NCBI GenBank assembly: GCA_017302295.1
Contig: JAFLDS010000002.1
Span: 310,001 to 374,000 of the forward strand
From: Thauera sp.
GTDB taxonomy: Bacteria; Pseudomonadota; Gammaproteobacteria; Burkholderiales; Rhodocyclaceae
Reading direction: 5' to 3'
DNA length: 64,000 bases
Part shown: positions 17,491 through 27,357 of the stretch, piece by piece
Numbering within the stretch: position 1 is the first letter of the stretch
Layout of the letters: every line of letters begins with the position of its first letter
Translations under genes and position numbers: made by a program
Notes under the pieces: model-generated
Seen by the model: only the letters and a program-made list of their open reading frames with translations
Databases searched by the model: none
Told to the model about the DNA's origin: nothing

Positions 17491-19474
17491 CTGGCCCCAG
17501 CGACGGCGCCGCACGCCGGCTGCGGAAGCAACCTCTCGCCCCGCATCCCTGACGCGCGACCAGGGCCTGTGGCTGATTGGCGCAACGGCAGTCACGCTCG
17601 CGCCTCATGCCCCCTGGCTGCCCGGCTGGCTGGCGGCCCTGTGCGGCATCCTGCTCGGAGCCCGGGCCCTGTTGCTTTGGCAGGGACGGCGTCCGCCCCC
17701 CGGGCTGATTCTCGTTCTGCTCGCCGCGGCGGGCAGCGTCGGTGTGCGGATGACCTACGGGCACTTTTTCGGCAAGGACCCGGGCGTCGCCCTGCTCGCC
17801 CTGCTGCTCTGCCTCAAGCTGCTCGAGATCCGCAGCGCGCGCGATGTCGTGGCGACCATCCTGCTGTGCTTCTTCATGCAACTGGCGGTGTTCTTCGAGG
17901 ACCAAAGCCTCCCGGTTGCCCTGCTGGCCCTGTTCGGCACGCTCGTTGCGGTGATCACCCTGCTCGCCCAGGCGGACCCGGCGGCAAGCCAGCGCGAGCG
18001 AGTGCGCAGCGGCGCCGTGCTCTTTGCGCAGGGCATCCCCTTCATGCTCGTGCTGTTCGTGCTCTTCCCGCGCATCCAGGGGCCGCTCTGGGGTCTGCCG
18101 GCCGATGCATCCAGTGCCAGTTCGGGACTTTCCGACTCGATGAGCCCGGGTTCGATCAGCGAACTGAGCGAGTCGGCTGAAATCGCCTTCCGTGCCGAGT
18201 TCATCGGAGCTCCACCGGAGCCGGCACAGCGCTACTGGCGCGGCCCGGTGATGACCACGTTTGACGGCCGCACCTGGCGGGCGGCGCGGACTCAGGAGAC
18301 CGGCACGCCGTCCTACACACCCACCGGGCGCCGCTTCGATTACCGGCTGACGCTGGAGCCGCACGGCCGTCGCTGGGTGCTCGCGCTCGATTTCCCGGGC
18401 TTGACCACGACGCCGCTGCGCTACGCGAGCACCAACGAAGCCTTGCTTTCCCGCCCCGTCGAGCGACGGACCCGGCTCGAACTGAGCGCCTACCCCGACA
18501 CGCCGACGGGTCTCGACGAGCCGCCCGCCGCGCTGGCCGCGTCTCTTTCCCTGCCGGAGGGTTACAACCCCCAGAGCATTGCGCTCGCCACTCGCCTCGC
18601 TGGTGGTGCAAGAGACCACAACGAGATCCTCGAGCGCGTGATCGCGCACCTGCGCACCAGCGGCCTGATCTACACCCTGCAGCCCCCCCTGGTCGGTCGC
18701 GATTCGGTCGACGCGTTCCTGTTCGATACGCGCCGCGGCTTCTGCGAACATTTCGCGTCGGCCTTCGTCGTCCTCATGCGCGCGGTAGGCGTGCCCGCGC
18801 GCGTGGTCGCGGGCTACCAGGGTGGCGAACTCAATCCGATCGACGGCAACCTGGTAGTCCGGCAGTCCGATGCCCACGCGTGGGCCGAGGTATGGCTGGC
18901 GGGCCGGGGCTGGATACGCGTCGACCCGACCGCGCTGGCCGCCCCCCAACGCATCGAATCCGGGCTGGCCTCGGCACTTCCTGCGGGGGAGGCGCTGCCG
19001 CTGACGATGCGCCAGAATCTCGCGTGGCTGCGCGACCTTCGCCACCGCTGGGAAGCGCTCTCAAACGCATGGAACCAGCGCATTCTTGGCTACAATCCCG
19101 ACCGACAGAAGGAACTCCTCGAGCGGCTCGGCTTCGGGCGTGACGACTGGGGCGCGCTCGTCGGCGTGATGACCGGCTTGTGCGTGTCTGTCCTTGGCAT
19201 GCTCATCGCCTGGGCCTCGTGGCAATACCGCAAGCGTGATCCCTTGCAGCGCTGCTGGGCGTCATTCTGCGGCCGGCTGGCGCGCAAGGGATATCCGCGC
19301 GAACCCTGGGAAGGCCCGCTGGCCTATGGAAAGCGACTCTCCGAATCGCTGCCCGAGCATGCGCAGTCGCTGCTCGAGATTGCAGCCTGCTACGCGCGGG
19401 CGCGTTACGGCGGCACACCTACCTCCGCGGACATCCGCACCCTGAACCACAAGATAAGCAGACTCCGACTTTGA
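17480..19474 (+). CDS. TgpA-type transmembrane transglutaminase-like protein
   Basis: A 664-residue membrane protein with about six N-terminal transmembrane helices (residues ~25-200), a large periplasmic transglutaminase-like domain and one more helix near residue 565. The papain-like triad is visible: C422 in RRGFCEHFASAF, H466 in SDAHAWAEVW and D482 in RVDPTA. The related Pseudomonas protein TgpA is essential; its substrate is unsettled. It completes the moxR-DUF58-transglutaminase trio and overlaps both neighbours. Confidence 0.9.
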   Translation: MPLDWPQRRRRTPAAEATSRPASLTRDQGLWLIGATAVTLAPHAPWLPGWLAALCGILLGARALLLWQGRRPPPGLILVLLAAAGSVGVRMTYGHFFGKDPGVALLALLLCLKLLEIRSARDVVATILLCFFMQLAVFFEDQSLPVALLALFGTLVAVITLLAQADPAASQRERVRSGAVLFAQGIPFMLVLFVLFPRIQGPLWGLPADASSASSGLSDSMSPGSISELSESAEIAFRAEFIGAPPEPAQRYWRGPVMTTFDGRTWRAARTQETGTPSYTPTGRRFDYRLTLEPHGRRWVLALDFPGLTTTPLRYASTNEALLSRPVERRTRLELSAYPDTPTGLDEPPAALAASLSLPEGYNPQSIALATRLAGGARDHNEILERVIAHLRTSGLIYTLQPPLVGRDSVDAFLFDTRRGFCEHFASAFVVLMRAVGVPARVVAGYQGGELNPIDGNLVVRQSDAHAWAEVWLAGRGWIRVDPTALAAPQRIESGLASALPAGEALPLTMRQNLAWLRDLRHRWEALSNAWNQRILGYNPDRQKELLERLGFGRDDWGALVGVMTGLCVSVLGMLIAWASWQYRKRDPLQRCWASFCGRLARKGYPREPWEGPLAYGKRLSESLPEHAQSLLEIAACYARARYGGTPTSADIRTLNHKISRLRL

Positions 19475-20535
19475 TGAAGAAGACTCTCCGCGCCATGCTT
19501 GCACTCATTGCGGCCACGGCGTGCGCCCCCGGCAGTGCCCAAGCCTCGTTCATGGAACGCGACGGGGCACAGGCCTTCGTTCGCGAGTTGGCCGAGCGCC
19601 ATGGCTTCGACGCCAGCATCGTATCGGCCACGCTGGCCGCTGCGGCGCACGAACCCCAGGTCATCCGGCTGATCTCGCCCCCGACCAGAGCGGGCGTGCG
19701 CTCGTGGCAGCGGTATCGCGCGCGCTTCCTGGACCGCCTGCGCATCGACGGGGGACTCGCCTTCTGGAACAGCCATGAAGAGGACCTCCGACGGGCATCG
19801 GAGCGCTATGGCATCCCGATCGAGATCATTGTCGCCATCATCGGCGTCGAGACGGTCTATGGGCGCAACACCGGCAATTTCGAGACCCTGTCCGCCCTGG
19901 CCACCCTGGCCTTCGATTATCCACCGCGCGCCGAACTCTTCCGCCGCGAACTCGAAGCGCTCTTCCTCCTTGCGCGCGAACAGGGACGCGACCCGAGAAG
20001 CTACTACGGCTCCTACGCCGGGGCCTTGGGCTACCCGCAGTTTCTGCCGAGCAGCGTGCGCAGCTTCGGTGTGGATTTCGACGGCGATGGTCGCATCAAC
20101 TTCGAGGCGGGCCCATCCGACGCGATCGGAAGCGTCGCCAACTACCTGCATGCGCACGGCTGGCAAGCGGGCGCTCCGATTGCCGAGCGCGCCCGCTTCG
20201 ATGGTGTGATCGACCCTGCGCCCCTCATTGCCGCTGGCATCGAGCCTGCGCTCGAGCCGATCGTGCTGGCACAGGCGGGGGTGAAGACGCTGGATGGCAG
20301 CGCCCCGCCGGCCACGGCCACCCTGGTCGACCTCGAAACACCCGGCGCGACCACGGAATACTGGCTTGGCTACCGCAACTTCTACGTGATCACCCGCTAC
20401 AACCGCAGCAGCTTCTATGCAATGTCGGTTTTCGAACTCGCCGAAGCGTTGCGGGTGAGGAGATCCGGCCTGATCGCGCAGCAGGACGCAGGCCCGCGCC
20501 GACCGCCCGGCCGGGCTTGCGCCACGTTGCCCTGA
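19474..20535 (+). CDS. mltB: Lytic murein transglycosylase B
   Basis: A 353-residue exported lytic transglycosylase of the MltB family cleaving the glycan strands of peptidoglycan. The signal peptide covers about residues 1-25; the cleavage zone GSAQASF has no clear lipobox, so a soluble periplasmic form is likely. The catalytic glutamate is E126 in IIGVETVYGRNTG, and the family block YGSYAGALGYPQFLPSS follows. The ATG overlaps the transglutaminase stop as TGATG, so it is translationally coupled to the MoxR-DUF58-TgpA genes. That coupling places a murein hydrolase inside the cluster. Confidence 0.9.
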   Translation: MKKTLRAMLALIAATACAPGSAQASFMERDGAQAFVRELAERHGFDASIVSATLAAAAHEPQVIRLISPPTRAGVRSWQRYRARFLDRLRIDGGLAFWNSHEEDLRRASERYGIPIEIIVAIIGVETVYGRNTGNFETLSALATLAFDYPPRAELFRRELEALFLLAREQGRDPRSYYGSYAGALGYPQFLPSSVRSFGVDFDGDGRINFEAGPSDAIGSVANYLHAHGWQAGAPIAERARFDGVIDPAPLIAAGIEPALEPIVLAQAGVKTLDGSAPPATATLVDLETPGATTEYWLGYRNFYVITRYNRSSFYAMSVFELAEALRVRRSGLIAQQDAGPRRPPGRACATLP

Positions 20536-20542
20536 CGCAAGC

Positions 20543-20557
20543 CCGACATGATGTCGG
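20543..20557 (+). promoter_or_regulatory. Perfect 15-base palindrome before the DUF2189 gene
   Basis: CCGACAT G ATGTCGG is a perfect inverted repeat in the 77-base gap between mltB and the next gene. It lacks a T-run, so it is either a protein-binding site or a short mRNA hairpin. Confidence 0.4.
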
Positions 20558-20612
20558 TCAATGCATCTCTCTGGTACGCGGTCGAAAATCGGCGGCTGGA
20601 GGAACAGATTCC

Positions 20613-21455
20613 ATGTGGATGACCACGGCTCTCGATTCGCTGCCACAACTGCTGGGTGGCAGCCACGACGCAGCGCTGGATGCGACGGGCCTTGCGCTCC
20701 TCCTCGGCGTCGCCCCCGCCGAACTCAAGCCATGCAGAATCGGGCTGCGGCACATCGCCGCTGCGCTGCGTGACGGCCACGCCCTGTACCGTGCCACCAT
20801 TGCCGCCAGCGCCGCCTATGCCGCGCTCTTCGTCGTGATGGGCGGCGTACTGTTTTTCATGCTGGATCGCGCGGCGGTCGCCCCCCTGAGCGTGTCCGTC
20901 GCCGGCGGCTTCATGCTCGTCGGACCGGCGCTGCTGGCCGGCTTTCTTGCGATTGCGGACTGCAGGGACGCGGGCGGACGACCGGGGGTGAGCCACATCT
21001 GGCGCGGCTTTCGCACCCTGCCCCGCGACGGCTGGGCGGTCGCCTTCGTCTGCGCCCTGCTGCTGCTGATCTGGCTGACCGATGCCGGCACGCTCTACGG
21101 TTTCATGGTCGGACAGACACCGGCGAGCTTCCAGCACCTGTTCGAAGGCGAGGTTTCGACGACGCGCTTTCTCGCCTTCAGCTCGCTGATGGGCGCCGGT
21201 CTGGCCTTCATCATATTCACCGTCTCGGCATTCTCGGTTCCGCTGATCTACTACCGGCGGGCAAGCCTGGTCTCCGCTGTGGTCGCCAGCGCGAGAGCGG
21301 TTTTCGGCCAGTTACCGGTCATGCTGAGCTGGGCCTGCCTGCTCGCCTTTGTCATCATCGTCAGCGCGTGGATGCTGCCGCTACTGCTATACACGCTGCC
21401 TGTGATGGCCTATGCGAGCCGCTCGTTGTATCGACAGGTATTTCCGCCGGTCTGA
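20613..21455 (+). CDS. DUF2189 family integral membrane protein
   Basis: A 280-residue membrane protein with about six hydrophobic segments, beginning after a cytoplasmic N-terminal stretch of ~60 residues. The arrangement and the WRGFRTLPRDGW loop fit the DUF2189 family, whose role is unknown. The start has GGAGGA nine bases upstream. It follows mltB on the same strand and may be the last gene of the moxR operon, or have its own control at the palindrome upstream. Family call is by recollection of overall pattern. Confidence 0.78.
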   Translation: MWMTTALDSLPQLLGGSHDAALDATGLALLLGVAPAELKPCRIGLRHIAAALRDGHALYRATIAASAAYAALFVVMGGVLFFMLDRAAVAPLSVSVAGGFMLVGPALLAGFLAIADCRDAGGRPGVSHIWRGFRTLPRDGWAVAFVCALLLLIWLTDAGTLYGFMVGQTPASFQHLFEGEVSTTRFLAFSSLMGAGLAFIIFTVSAFSVPLIYYRRASLVSAVVASARAVFGQLPVMLSWACLLAFVIIVSAWMLPLLLYTLPVMAYASRSLYRQVFPPV

Positions 21456-21498
21456 GCGCGGGCGGCGATCTCGAAGAGAGGTGAGTCAGCAGGGGCGG

Positions 21499-22434
21499 TC
21501 AGAGCAGCGCATCGCGGCTGATGCCGTTGCGTCTGAGGATGCGCCGCAACTGGCTCAAGGCCTCGAGCTGGATCTGCCGCACCCGTTCGCGAGTCAGGTC
21601 CAGACGCACCGCCAGCTCCTCGAGCGTCAGCAGCTCGCATTCATCGATCCCGTAGCGGTGCAGGATCACCAGACGCTGCTTGTCGCTCAGCATCCTGATC
21701 CAGTCATGCACGAGGCGCTCGACTTCCGAGGAATGGATCTGTGCGTCGGGCGTCTCGACATGGTCATCGGCCAGCGACTCACCGATCGAAAGCGTCGGGT
21801 CGATGTCGAGCGGGGCGTCGAGAGATGCGGTGTGTTCGCTGAGCGCAAGCACGGCCCGCACGTCCTCGATCGGCTTGTTCAGGCGTCGGGCGATGTCCTC
21901 GATGCTCGATTCGCCGTTGGAACTCGCCTCCAGCGAACGCTGAGCGCGCAGCACCTGGTTGAGCTCCTTCACCACATGCACCGGCAACCTGATGGTCCGC
22001 GACTGGTTCATGATGGCCCGTTCGATGTTTTGCCGGATCCACCAGGTCGCGTAGGTTGAAAAACGGAATCCGCGCTCGGGGTCGAACTTCTCGAGTGCAT
22101 GCATCAGCCCGAGGTTGCCCTCCTCGACGAGGTCAAGCAGCGGAATGCCGCGATTCAGATAGTGCTTGGCGATATTGACGACGAGCCGCAGGTTGCGCTC
22201 GATCATCGTCTGCCGCGCGGTGAAATCGCCCAACCTGACGAGCCGCGACAGCCGCAACTCCTCCTCAGCGGTCAGCAGGGGATTGGCGCCGATCTCGTTG
22301 AGGTAGAGCTGGGTGACGTCGCTGAGAAAGTCGTTTCCGGCAACCTGCACCTGCTGGCTGGCGAAGACCTCGACTTCCAGCGGAAGATCCGGTTCATGAC
22401 TGTCTAGATCGTCAAGTTCAACCGGTTCTTCCAT
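21499..22434 (-). CDS. rpoS: RNA polymerase sigma factor RpoS (sigma-38)
   Basis: Master sigma factor for stationary phase and general stress. The 311-residue protein has region 1.2 (DVTQLYLNEIGANPLLTAEEE), region 2 with YATWWIRQNIERAIMNQSRT, region 3, and region 4.2 helix-turn-helix RLDLTRERVRQIQLEAL. AAGGAG precedes the ATG at good distance. It lies 11 bases after nlpD, the conserved nlpD-rpoS arrangement, where an rpoS promoter often lies inside nlpD. Confidence 0.97.
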   Translation of the reverse strand: MEEPVELDDLDSHEPDLPLEVEVFASQQVQVAGNDFLSDVTQLYLNEIGANPLLTAEEELRLSRLVRLGDFTARQTMIERNLRLVVNIAKHYLNRGIPLLDLVEEGNLGLMHALEKFDPERGFRFSTYATWWIRQNIERAIMNQSRTIRLPVHVVKELNQVLRAQRSLEASSNGESSIEDIARRLNKPIEDVRAVLALSEHTASLDAPLDIDPTLSIGESLADDHVETPDAQIHSSEVERLVHDWIRMLSDKQRLVILHRYGIDECELLTLEELAVRLDLTRERVRQIQLEALSQLRRILRRNGISRDALL

Positions 22435-22445
22435 GCGTCACTCCT

Positions 22446-23351
22446 TCAACGTGCGGGCAGGTACTTCATCGGGTCGACAGCCTTGCCCTGCTTGCGGATC
22501 TCGAAATGCAGCTTGGGACGATCGGTCTCGGTGCTGCCAAGCTCGGCAATCTGCTGACCCTTGGCCACGACATCGTCCTCTTTTACCAGCAGCTTCTGAT
22601 TGTGCGCGTAGACCGAGTTGTACTCCTGGTTATGTTTGATGACAACCAGCTTTCCATACCCTCTCAATCCGCTGCCTGCATAAACCACCTTACCGCCTGC
22701 AGCCGCAAACACCGGATCGCCCGCATTGCCCGCGATATCGACGCCCTTGTTGGTGGCTTCGTTGAAGCCGGCGATCGGCTTGCCCTTCGCCGGCCAGGAC
22801 CACTCGCCATTGCCCGACGCCGCCCCGACGCCGGCATCGGCGGCCGGCGGTGTTGTCGGCGGGGCAGGCGCTTCCTGGCTGAGCTTCGCCCACGCTTCGT
22901 CCGAGTAGGCCTGTCTGCCGCCAAGCGGCCCCTGCTTCAGTGGAACCGCGGCGGCCTCAGCACCGGCGGCTGGCGGGATCGGAGTGACGGATACGCCTGC
23001 CGGCGCGACCGGGATCGCGGTCGCCACGGCGCCGTTATCCGCTGCAGTGGGCGGTGCGACCCGCAGAACCTGACCGACATGAATCTGGTTCGGATCCGAC
23101 AAGCCGTTCAATGCGACCAGATTGCCGACCGTCTGGCCGTATTGACGCGCAATGCCCAGCAAGGTTTCACCCGGGCGAACGGTGTGGGTGCCCGCCGCCG
23201 GCTGGGCCGACGCAGCCGGCGGCGCAGTGCCGCCGCCATCGCGCACCGGCGCGGTCACCCGCGACGCGCAGCCCGACAACACAGTCGCCGCGATGACCAG
23301 GGCCGCTGCAGCCCAATGCCGCTTCTTCGTGTATCGATTCTCTTGTTTCAT
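22446..23351 (-). CDS. nlpD: NlpD-type lipoprotein (LysM + degenerate M23 domain), amidase activator
   Basis: A 301-residue lipoprotein: signal with lipobox VLSGC, a LysM peptidoglycan-binding domain beginning [20 protein letters not shown], a Pro/Ala-rich linker and a C-terminal LytM/M23 domain. The M23 zinc-binding HxxxD and HxH motifs are not conserved ([18 protein letters not shown]), as in E. coli NlpD, which activates the AmiC amidase rather than cutting murein itself. The ATG at 23351 overlaps the pcm stop as ATGA; a longer reading is unsupported. Confidence 0.94.
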   Translation of the reverse strand: MKQENRYTKKRHWAAAALVIAATVLSGCASRVTAPVRDGGGTAPPAASAQPAAGTHTVRPGETLLGIARQYGQTVGNLVALNGLSDPNQIHVGQVLRVAPPTAADNGAVATAIPVAPAGVSVTPIPPAAGAEAAAVPLKQGPLGGRQAYSDEAWAKLSQEAPAPPTTPPAADAGVGAASGNGEWSWPAKGKPIAGFNEATNKGVDIAGNAGDPVFAAAGGKVVYAGSGLRGYGKLVVIKHNQEYNSVYAHNQKLLVKEDDVVAKGQQIAELGSTETDRPKLHFEIRKQGKAVDPMKYLPAR

Positions 23352-23998
23352 TCGGTACCAGCAAGGAGCGGAACGAAACGTACTGCTTCGTACCAACTCT
23401 CCCTGAAAACATTTCCTTGTCGCTCGACGAGCAGCAATCTCTGCTCGGCAGCCCCCACCGGGACGATCAGACGCCCGCCCGGGGCCAGTTGTTCCTTCAA
23501 TGCCGGCGGCAGCCCGATCGCCGCCGCCGCAACAATGATGCTGTCGAACGGTGCCGCCTCCGGAAGCCCCAGGCTACCGTCGGCAAGTTTCAATCTCACG
23601 TTGGGCAACCGCAATGGGCGAAGATTCGCCCGCGCCCGATCAAGCAAGGACCGGATCCGCTCGACCGCAAACACCTCGGTCGCCAGCTGCGAGAGCACGG
23701 CGGCCTGGTAGCCACACCCCGCTCCCACCTCGAGCGTCCGCCCCAGGTCGCGCCCTGCGCGCAGCAGCTCGATCATCCTCGCCACGACGAAGGGCTGTGA
23801 GATCGTCTGCTGGGAGCCGATCGGAAGCGGCGTATCGTCGTAGGCGCTGTAGGCCAGGCCCTCGTCGACGAACTGGTGCCGCGGCACCGCCTGCATCGCG
23901 GCAAGAACCCGCTCGTCGCGAATGCCCTGTGTGCGCAGTCTCTCGACCATGCGCGCACGCGCGCGCGTCGCCTGGCCGGCATCGGCAGTCCGGAGCAT
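23348..23998 (-). CDS. pcm: Protein-L-isoaspartate O-methyltransferase
   Basis: Repairs isoaspartyl damage in ageing proteins using S-adenosylmethionine. The 216-residue protein has the SAM motif [14 protein letters not shown], the substrate-recognition block [15 protein letters not shown] and the [17 protein letters not shown] motif. The start at 23998 (MLRTADAGQ) overlaps the surE stop. Upstream codons in the same frame are surE shadow. Confidence 0.94.
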   Translation of the reverse strand: MLRTADAGQATRARARMVERLRTQGIRDERVLAAMQAVPRHQFVDEGLAYSAYDDTPLPIGSQQTISQPFVVARMIELLRAGRDLGRTLEVGAGCGYQAAVLSQLATEVFAVERIRSLLDRARANLRPLRLPNVRLKLADGSLGLPEAAPFDSIIVAAAAIGLPPALKEQLAPGGRLIVPVGAAEQRLLLVERQGNVFRESWYEAVRFVPLLAGTE

Positions 23999-24741
23999 CA
24001 CAGCGCCAACCAGTCGCTGACCGGCGCGATGAGCCCGGTATGGGTGAGATCGAGTTGCAGCGGCGTCACTGACACGTGGCCCTTGGCAACCGCGTTGAAA
24101 TCCGTCCCCTCCCCCGCGTCGGCCGCAGCACCGGCAGCCCCCACCCAATACACCGTTTCATTGCGCGGCGTGACGCTGCGCACCACCGGCTCCGCCTTGT
24201 GCCGCTTGCCGAGACGGGTGACGCGAGTCTCACCCAGCTGCTCGTAGGGCAGATCCGGGACATTGACGTTCAACAACACCGGCTGGCGGAACGGAGCACG
24301 CATGAAGCGCTCCGCCAGATCCCTCGCGACACGAGCCGCCGCGGAAAAGTCACTGGCCGATTTGCTCACCAGGGACACCGCGATCGACGGCACGCCCAGC
24401 AAAAAGCCCTCCGTCGCCGCCGCCACGGTTCCCGAATACACCGTATCGTCACCCATGTTCGCGCCGTGATTGACTCCGGACACCACCATGTCCGGCAGAT
24501 GGTCGAGCATGCCCGTGACCGCCAGATGAACGCAGTCGGTGGGCGTCCCATTCACGAAGTGAAAGCCGTTGGCCGCACGCCGCAACGACAGCGGGCGGTC
24601 GAGCGTCAGCGAGTTGCTGGCACCGCTGCGATCACGCTCGGGCGCGACCACCGTGACTTCGCCGAGCGTACCGAGCGCCTCCGCCAGCGCGGCAATTCCC
24701 GGGGCAAAGTATCCATCGTCATTACTGACCAGAATTCGCAT
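23998..24741 (-). CDS. surE: 5'/3'-nucleotidase SurE
   Basis: A metal-dependent nucleoside monophosphatase, 247 residues. The metal site [14 protein letters not shown] begins at the ATG and the [12 protein letters not shown] motif follows. It is the first gene of surE-pcm-nlpD-rpoS, a conserved stationary-phase survival operon. The start is fixed by the family N-terminus [10 protein letters not shown]. Confidence 0.95.
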   Translation of the reverse strand: MRILVSNDDGYFAPGIAALAEALGTLGEVTVVAPERDRSGASNSLTLDRPLSLRRAANGFHFVNGTPTDCVHLAVTGMLDHLPDMVVSGVNHGANMGDDTVYSGTVAAATEGFLLGVPSIAVSLVSKSASDFSAAARVARDLAERFMRAPFRQPVLLNVNVPDLPYEQLGETRVTRLGKRHKAEPVVRSVTPRNETVYWVGAAGAAADAGEGTDFNAVAKGHVSVTPLQLDLTHTGLIAPVSDWLAL

Positions 24742-24899
24742 CTCGAGTCCATACAAAGCGTGGCCGGCTCGGCGGGAGGCCGTCCTCCGCGCGGCGCGAG
24801 GGCAAAAGTTTAGCACAGGCCAAAGGCATGGCCTGCGTGCAAGGCGAATCTGCCCGGGACTGCGACATGGCCGACAGCCCTGTCGCTGCGGTGACCGAT

Positions 24900-24929
24900 T
24901 TGCCTAGATATATTCTTTAAAACTATATT
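24900..24929 (+). promoter_or_regulatory. Candidate promoter of the antiporter operon
   Basis: TTGCCT (24900-24905) and TATATT (24924-24929) are 18 bases apart in a short, strikingly AT-rich stretch (24900-24945) within GC-rich surroundings. Transcription would start about 25 bases before the leader ORF. Confidence 0.5.
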
Positions 24930-24959
24930 GTCTAAAATTTATCTACTGGAGAGGCACGC

Positions 24960-25031
24960 ATGATCACCGGCTCAGGCATGGCTTGCGTGATACGCGACGC
25001 CCCGACGTCCTGCTCAATGGAATCTTCTTGA
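24960..25031 (+). CDS. 23-residue leader ORF coupled to the antiporter gene
   Basis: ATG at 24960 is preceded at five bases by GGAGAGG, the best ribosome binding site in the region. The 23-codon frame (begins MITGSGMACVIRD) ends with TGA overlapping the antiporter ATG as TGATG. The antiporter start itself has no good binding site, so ribosomes finishing this ORF could re-start there. The peptide has no recognisable motif; whether it is functional as a peptide is unknown. Confidence 0.5.
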   Translation: MITGSGMACVIRDAPTSCSMESS

Positions 25032-26233
25032 TGGACCTCAACGTCTGGCCAGCATGGCCACTTCACTTTGGCGGTCTCCTTTACGCCGGCCTCGCCCTCG
25101 CCGTCACCGCGATCGTGGGAGAGGTCTGTCGACGCGCAGATATCCCGCGTGTCGCAGGCTACGCACTGGCAGGCCTGCTCCTCGGTCCGGCGGCGCTCGG
25201 CTGGTTCGACGCGGGGGCGCTCACGACCTACCGCGGCATCGTCGATCTCTGTGTCGCGCTGATGCTGTTCGAGCTTGGTATCCGCCTCGACGCCCGCTGG
25301 TTCGGCGCCAATCCCGGCCTGCTTGCGACCGCGTTCGCCGACATCGTGCTCGCACTGCTCATCGTGTTCGGCGCCCTGTGGGCAGCGGGCGTCGATAGCG
25401 ATCTCGCCTACGCAGTCGCGGCGATTGCCGTCGGTGCATCGCCGATCGCGTTGATGCGCGTCGCGTCTGAGGGACGTGCCTCGGGGCAGGTCACCGACCG
25501 GATGTATGCGCTCTGCGCGCTCAGCCTGGCGGCGTCGGTCATCCTGCTCAACCTCGCCATCGGCGGCCTGCATGGCGCAAACCGCGACTGGCTGCTGGCG
25601 ATCGCGCATCCGCTTTATCAACTCGCCGGTTCCGCACTCGGCGGCGCACTGATCGCAGTGGCGTTCGGCGCCATTCGCAAGCGTCTCAACCCGGGGTCCG
25701 AACAGGGCACAGCGGCGATCGTCGCCGTAATGCTGCTGGCTGTCGCGATATTGACCGCACTTCGCCTGCCTGCACTGCTTGCACCCCTCTTTGCCGGCGT
25801 GATCGTCAAATGGCGCGATCCGCGTCCGCATCTGTGGCCACCGCAGTTCGGCAGCATCGGCGGCTTGCTGGTCATCATCTCCTTCATTCTTGCAGGCTCG
25901 ACGATCTCCCTCGATCTTCTGGCCGCAGGCGCGGGCGTGGCAGCGCTGGCCATCGCCGCCCGCACTGCTGCCAAGCTCTGCGCCAGCGCGGCCTTCGGCC
26001 CCGCCACAGGGCTGGACCGGCGCAAGAGCATCGCACTCGGGCTCGCGCTGATGCCGCTTTCCGTCGTCGCGCTGCTGCAGGCAATCGACGTCCGCAGCCT
26101 TTACCCCGAGTTCGGCGAGCGATTGCTCGCCGTTGTCGGCGCGATGACGCTGGTGCTCGGCATCCTCGGCCCGATCGCCACATGGCGGGCCCTACAACGA
26201 TGCAACGAACTGCATGGGGGAGACGAACGATGA
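25031..26233 (+). CDS. Cation:proton antiporter (CPA2/KefB-like membrane domain)
   Basis: A 400-residue membrane protein with about 11-12 hydrophobic helices in the Na+/H+ exchanger (PF00999) pattern, including [17 protein letters not shown] and [15 protein letters not shown], both typical of the KefB/KefC/CPA2 group. Unlike KefB/C (about 600 residues) it stops after the membrane domain and has no C-terminal nucleotide-binding (TrkA-N) domain. Ion preference cannot be read from the sequence. The stop overlaps the next ATG as ATGA. A TTG at 24983 could extend the N-terminus but lacks a binding site. Confidence 0.88.
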   Translation: MDLNVWPAWPLHFGGLLYAGLALAVTAIVGEVCRRADIPRVAGYALAGLLLGPAALGWFDAGALTTYRGIVDLCVALMLFELGIRLDARWFGANPGLLATAFADIVLALLIVFGALWAAGVDSDLAYAVAAIAVGASPIALMRVASEGRASGQVTDRMYALCALSLAASVILLNLAIGGLHGANRDWLLAIAHPLYQLAGSALGGALIAVAFGAIRKRLNPGSEQGTAAIVAVMLLAVAILTALRLPALLAPLFAGVIVKWRDPRPHLWPPQFGSIGGLLVIISFILAGSTISLDLLAAGAGVAALAIAARTAAKLCASAAFGPATGLDRRKSIALGLALMPLSVVALLQAIDVRSLYPEFGERLLAVVGAMTLVLGILGPIATWRALQRCNELHGGDER

Positions 26234-27357
26234 GCCTCGAAGCCTTTGCAGTCTCGCGTGCGCTGTCCATCGGGGTGGAACTCGAGCTCCAGCTCGTCGG
26301 CACGCACGACTACGATCTCGTGCCAGTCGCCGAGGATTTGTTGCGTGCGACCGCCGACGCCGATGTCGAAGGAGACATCAAGCCGGAGATGACCTGCTCG
26401 ATGATCGAGATCTCTACCGGCGTCTGCGACGGTCATGCGAGCGCCCTGCAGCAGTTGCAGGCGCTGCGCGACACCCTGGGAAGCGCTGCCCGGCGGCTCA
26501 ACATCGGAATCTGCGGCGGAGGAACCCACCCGTTCCAGCACTGGGGCGAGCGCCGCATCTTCGACGGGCCGCGCTTTCGCCATCTGTCCGAGCTCTACGG
26601 CTACCTCGCCAAGCAGTTCACCGTGTTCGGCCAGCATGTGCATGTCGGCTGCCCGAGCCCCGACGTGGCGCTTTACTTGCTGCACGGCCTGTCGCGCTAC
26701 ATCCCGCACCTGATCGCCTTGTCGGCCTCGTCTCCCTTCGTGCAGGGAAGCGACACCGGATTCGAATCCGCCCGGCTGAACTCGGTCCTCGCCTTCCCGC
26801 TCTCGGGGCGCGCGCCCTTCGTCCAGAGCTGGGCCGACTTCGAGGCCTATTTCCGCAAGATGAGCGACACCGGCGTCGTCAGCAGCATGAAGGACTTCTA
26901 CTGGGACATCCGGCCAAAGCCGGAGTACGGCACGATCGAGATCCGCGTCATGGACACCCCGCTCACCATTGCGCGTGCGGCAGCCATTGCAGCTTACATT
27001 CAGACGCTGGCCCGCTATCTGATGATCGAGCGACCGATCCAGGTGGCCGAGGACGATTACCTCGTCTACACCTTCAACCGTTTCCAGGCCTGTCGCTTCG
27101 GCTATGACGGCACCTACGTCCATCCGGAGACGCACGAGCACACCACGATCGGCGAGGAGATCATCGCCAGCCTCGCGCGCATCGAGCAGCACGCGATCGA
27201 ACTCGGCGCCGACGTCGCGCTCGGTCGCCTGCACAGCGACGTCACCAACGGCAGCAACGACGCCAGATTGTTGCGAGAAAGCCGGGCCAGCGGCACGCCC
27301 CTTCCCGAGCTGGTCATGGCCCAGTGCGCACGCTGGATGAAGGAGGACGCGATGTGA
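26230..27357 (+). CDS. YbdK-type carboxylate-amine ligase (glutamate-cysteine ligase 2 family)
   Basis: A 375-residue protein of the GCS2 family. It begins with the family motif [11 protein letters not shown], then [33 protein letters not shown] and [14 protein letters not shown], which cover the ATP- and glutamate-binding sites. Members form a gamma-glutamyl amide bond; E. coli YbdK has weak glutamate-cysteine ligase activity and the true substrates are often unknown. The ATG overlaps the antiporter stop and a GGGGGAGA binding site lies upstream. Its neighbour is a predicted gamma-glutamyl hydrolase, so the pair could make and break the same bond. Confidence 0.9.
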   Translation: MSLEAFAVSRALSIGVELELQLVGTHDYDLVPVAEDLLRATADADVEGDIKPEMTCSMIEISTGVCDGHASALQQLQALRDTLGSAARRLNIGICGGGTHPFQHWGERRIFDGPRFRHLSELYGYLAKQFTVFGQHVHVGCPSPDVALYLLHGLSRYIPHLIALSASSPFVQGSDTGFESARLNSVLAFPLSGRAPFVQSWADFEAYFRKMSDTGVVSSMKDFYWDIRPKPEYGTIEIRVMDTPLTIARAAAIAAYIQTLARYLMIERPIQVAEDDYLVYTFNRFQACRFGYDGTYVHPETHEHTTIGEEIIASLARIEQHAIELGADVALGRLHSDVTNGSNDARLLRESRASGTPLPELVMAQCARWMKEDAM

